Positions 63,925 through 64,000 of a DNA stretch of 64,000 bases are shown piece by piece; positions within the stretch are counted from its first letter, which is position 1, and each line of letters begins with the position of its first letter. The notes under the pieces are model-generated. The model was not told where the DNA came from, made no database searches, and was given only the letters and a program-made list of their open reading frames with translations. The translations under genes were made by a program, and so were the position numbers. The stretch is taken from positions 1-64,000 of the forward strand of contig NZ_JADEWZ010000009.1 in NCBI RefSeq assembly GCF_015207425.1, read 5' to 3'. Source of the DNA: Lusitaniella coriacea LEGE 07157 (GTDB lineage Bacteria; Cyanobacteriota; Cyanobacteriia; Cyanobacteriales; Spirulinaceae).

Positions 63925-64000
63925 ATGGCTACCTGTGAAGTAAAAAACTGGCAAGGAGAAAAGGTGGGAGAAGCCACCTTGGAACTCAAAATTGCCAAAG
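63925..64000 (+). CDS. rplD: 50S ribosomal protein L4 (3' part beyond window)
   Basis: Starts at ATG 63925 and reads MATCEVKNWQGEKVG, ending LELKIAK at the window edge. This is the L4 N-terminus of cyanobacteria. It follows rplC directly, the conserved rplC-rplD order. Only 25 codons are visible. Confidence 0.93.
   Translation, partial: MATCEVKNWQGEKVGEATLELKIAK

Overview
The window is cyanobacterial chromosome. The palindrome GCGATCGC (HIP1) occurs throughout, inside genes and between them. The photosystem II gene psbI and the NDH-1 gene ndhN are present, together with a squalene-hopene cyclase, an isoleucine tRNA with a CAT anticodon of the chloroplast trnI-CAU type, and families that are mostly cyanobacterial (DUF3769, Slr1339-like). 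Many intergenic stretches carry the low-complexity dispersed repeats of large filamentous cyanobacterial genomes. I do not name a genus.

Layout. 1-9.6 kb holds a peptide-type ABC ATPase (cut by the window edge), a secreted RTX subtilase, a glycosyltransferase, a zinc aminopeptidase-like gene overlapping a short-chain dehydrogenase, and a run of small plus-strand enzymes (zinc-ribbon, flavin reductase, MIF-like, inositol monophosphatase). 10-14 kb holds an SGNH hydrolase, an unassigned 46-residue membrane protein, a CNNM/CBS protein, tRNA-Tyr, tRNA-Thr and a DUF790 (Bax1-like) nuclease. 14-18.3 kb is a minus-strand set of nucleotidyltransferase, ABC exporter and PRMT-like methyltransferase that looks like parts of a peptide-maturation locus. 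18.5-22.8 kb is the lipid block plsX-fabH-fabD and then pyrE. 23-29 kb holds tRNA-Ile(CAU), a second CNNM/CBS protein, an LptD-like outer-membrane protein and psbI.

29.8-38.3 kb is an accessory island bracketed by two paralogous TPR genes whose C-termini resemble tandem MshEN (c-di-GMP-binding) motifs. Inside are a TetR regulator, two 108-bp MITE-like elements in inverted orientation, a decayed NTF2-like gene, a small redox operon (exported NTF2-like protein, ferredoxin-MBL hydrolase, two NmrA-like proteins) and an aldo/keto reductase remnant.

40.6-45.5 kb and 54.3-57.5 kb each carry the same two-gene module: a P-loop ATPase of about 445 residues, followed by a protein with a conserved N-terminal domain and TPR repeats. 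This is the best candidate for an undescribed system. The second copy's partner is interrupted by one in-frame TGA. The first copy is followed by a DUF5131 gene and a cloverleaf-like hairpin array, and lies between two near-identical 55-bp copies of the 3' end of a HEAT-repeat gene. Between the modules are cobA with the HEAT gene, decayed membrane-protein genes and an RND efflux pair.

57.5-64 kb returns to core genes: tldD, a double histidine-phosphatase gene, a rhomboid protease, a repeat protein, ndhN, and the start of the ribosomal-protein operon (rplC, rplD).
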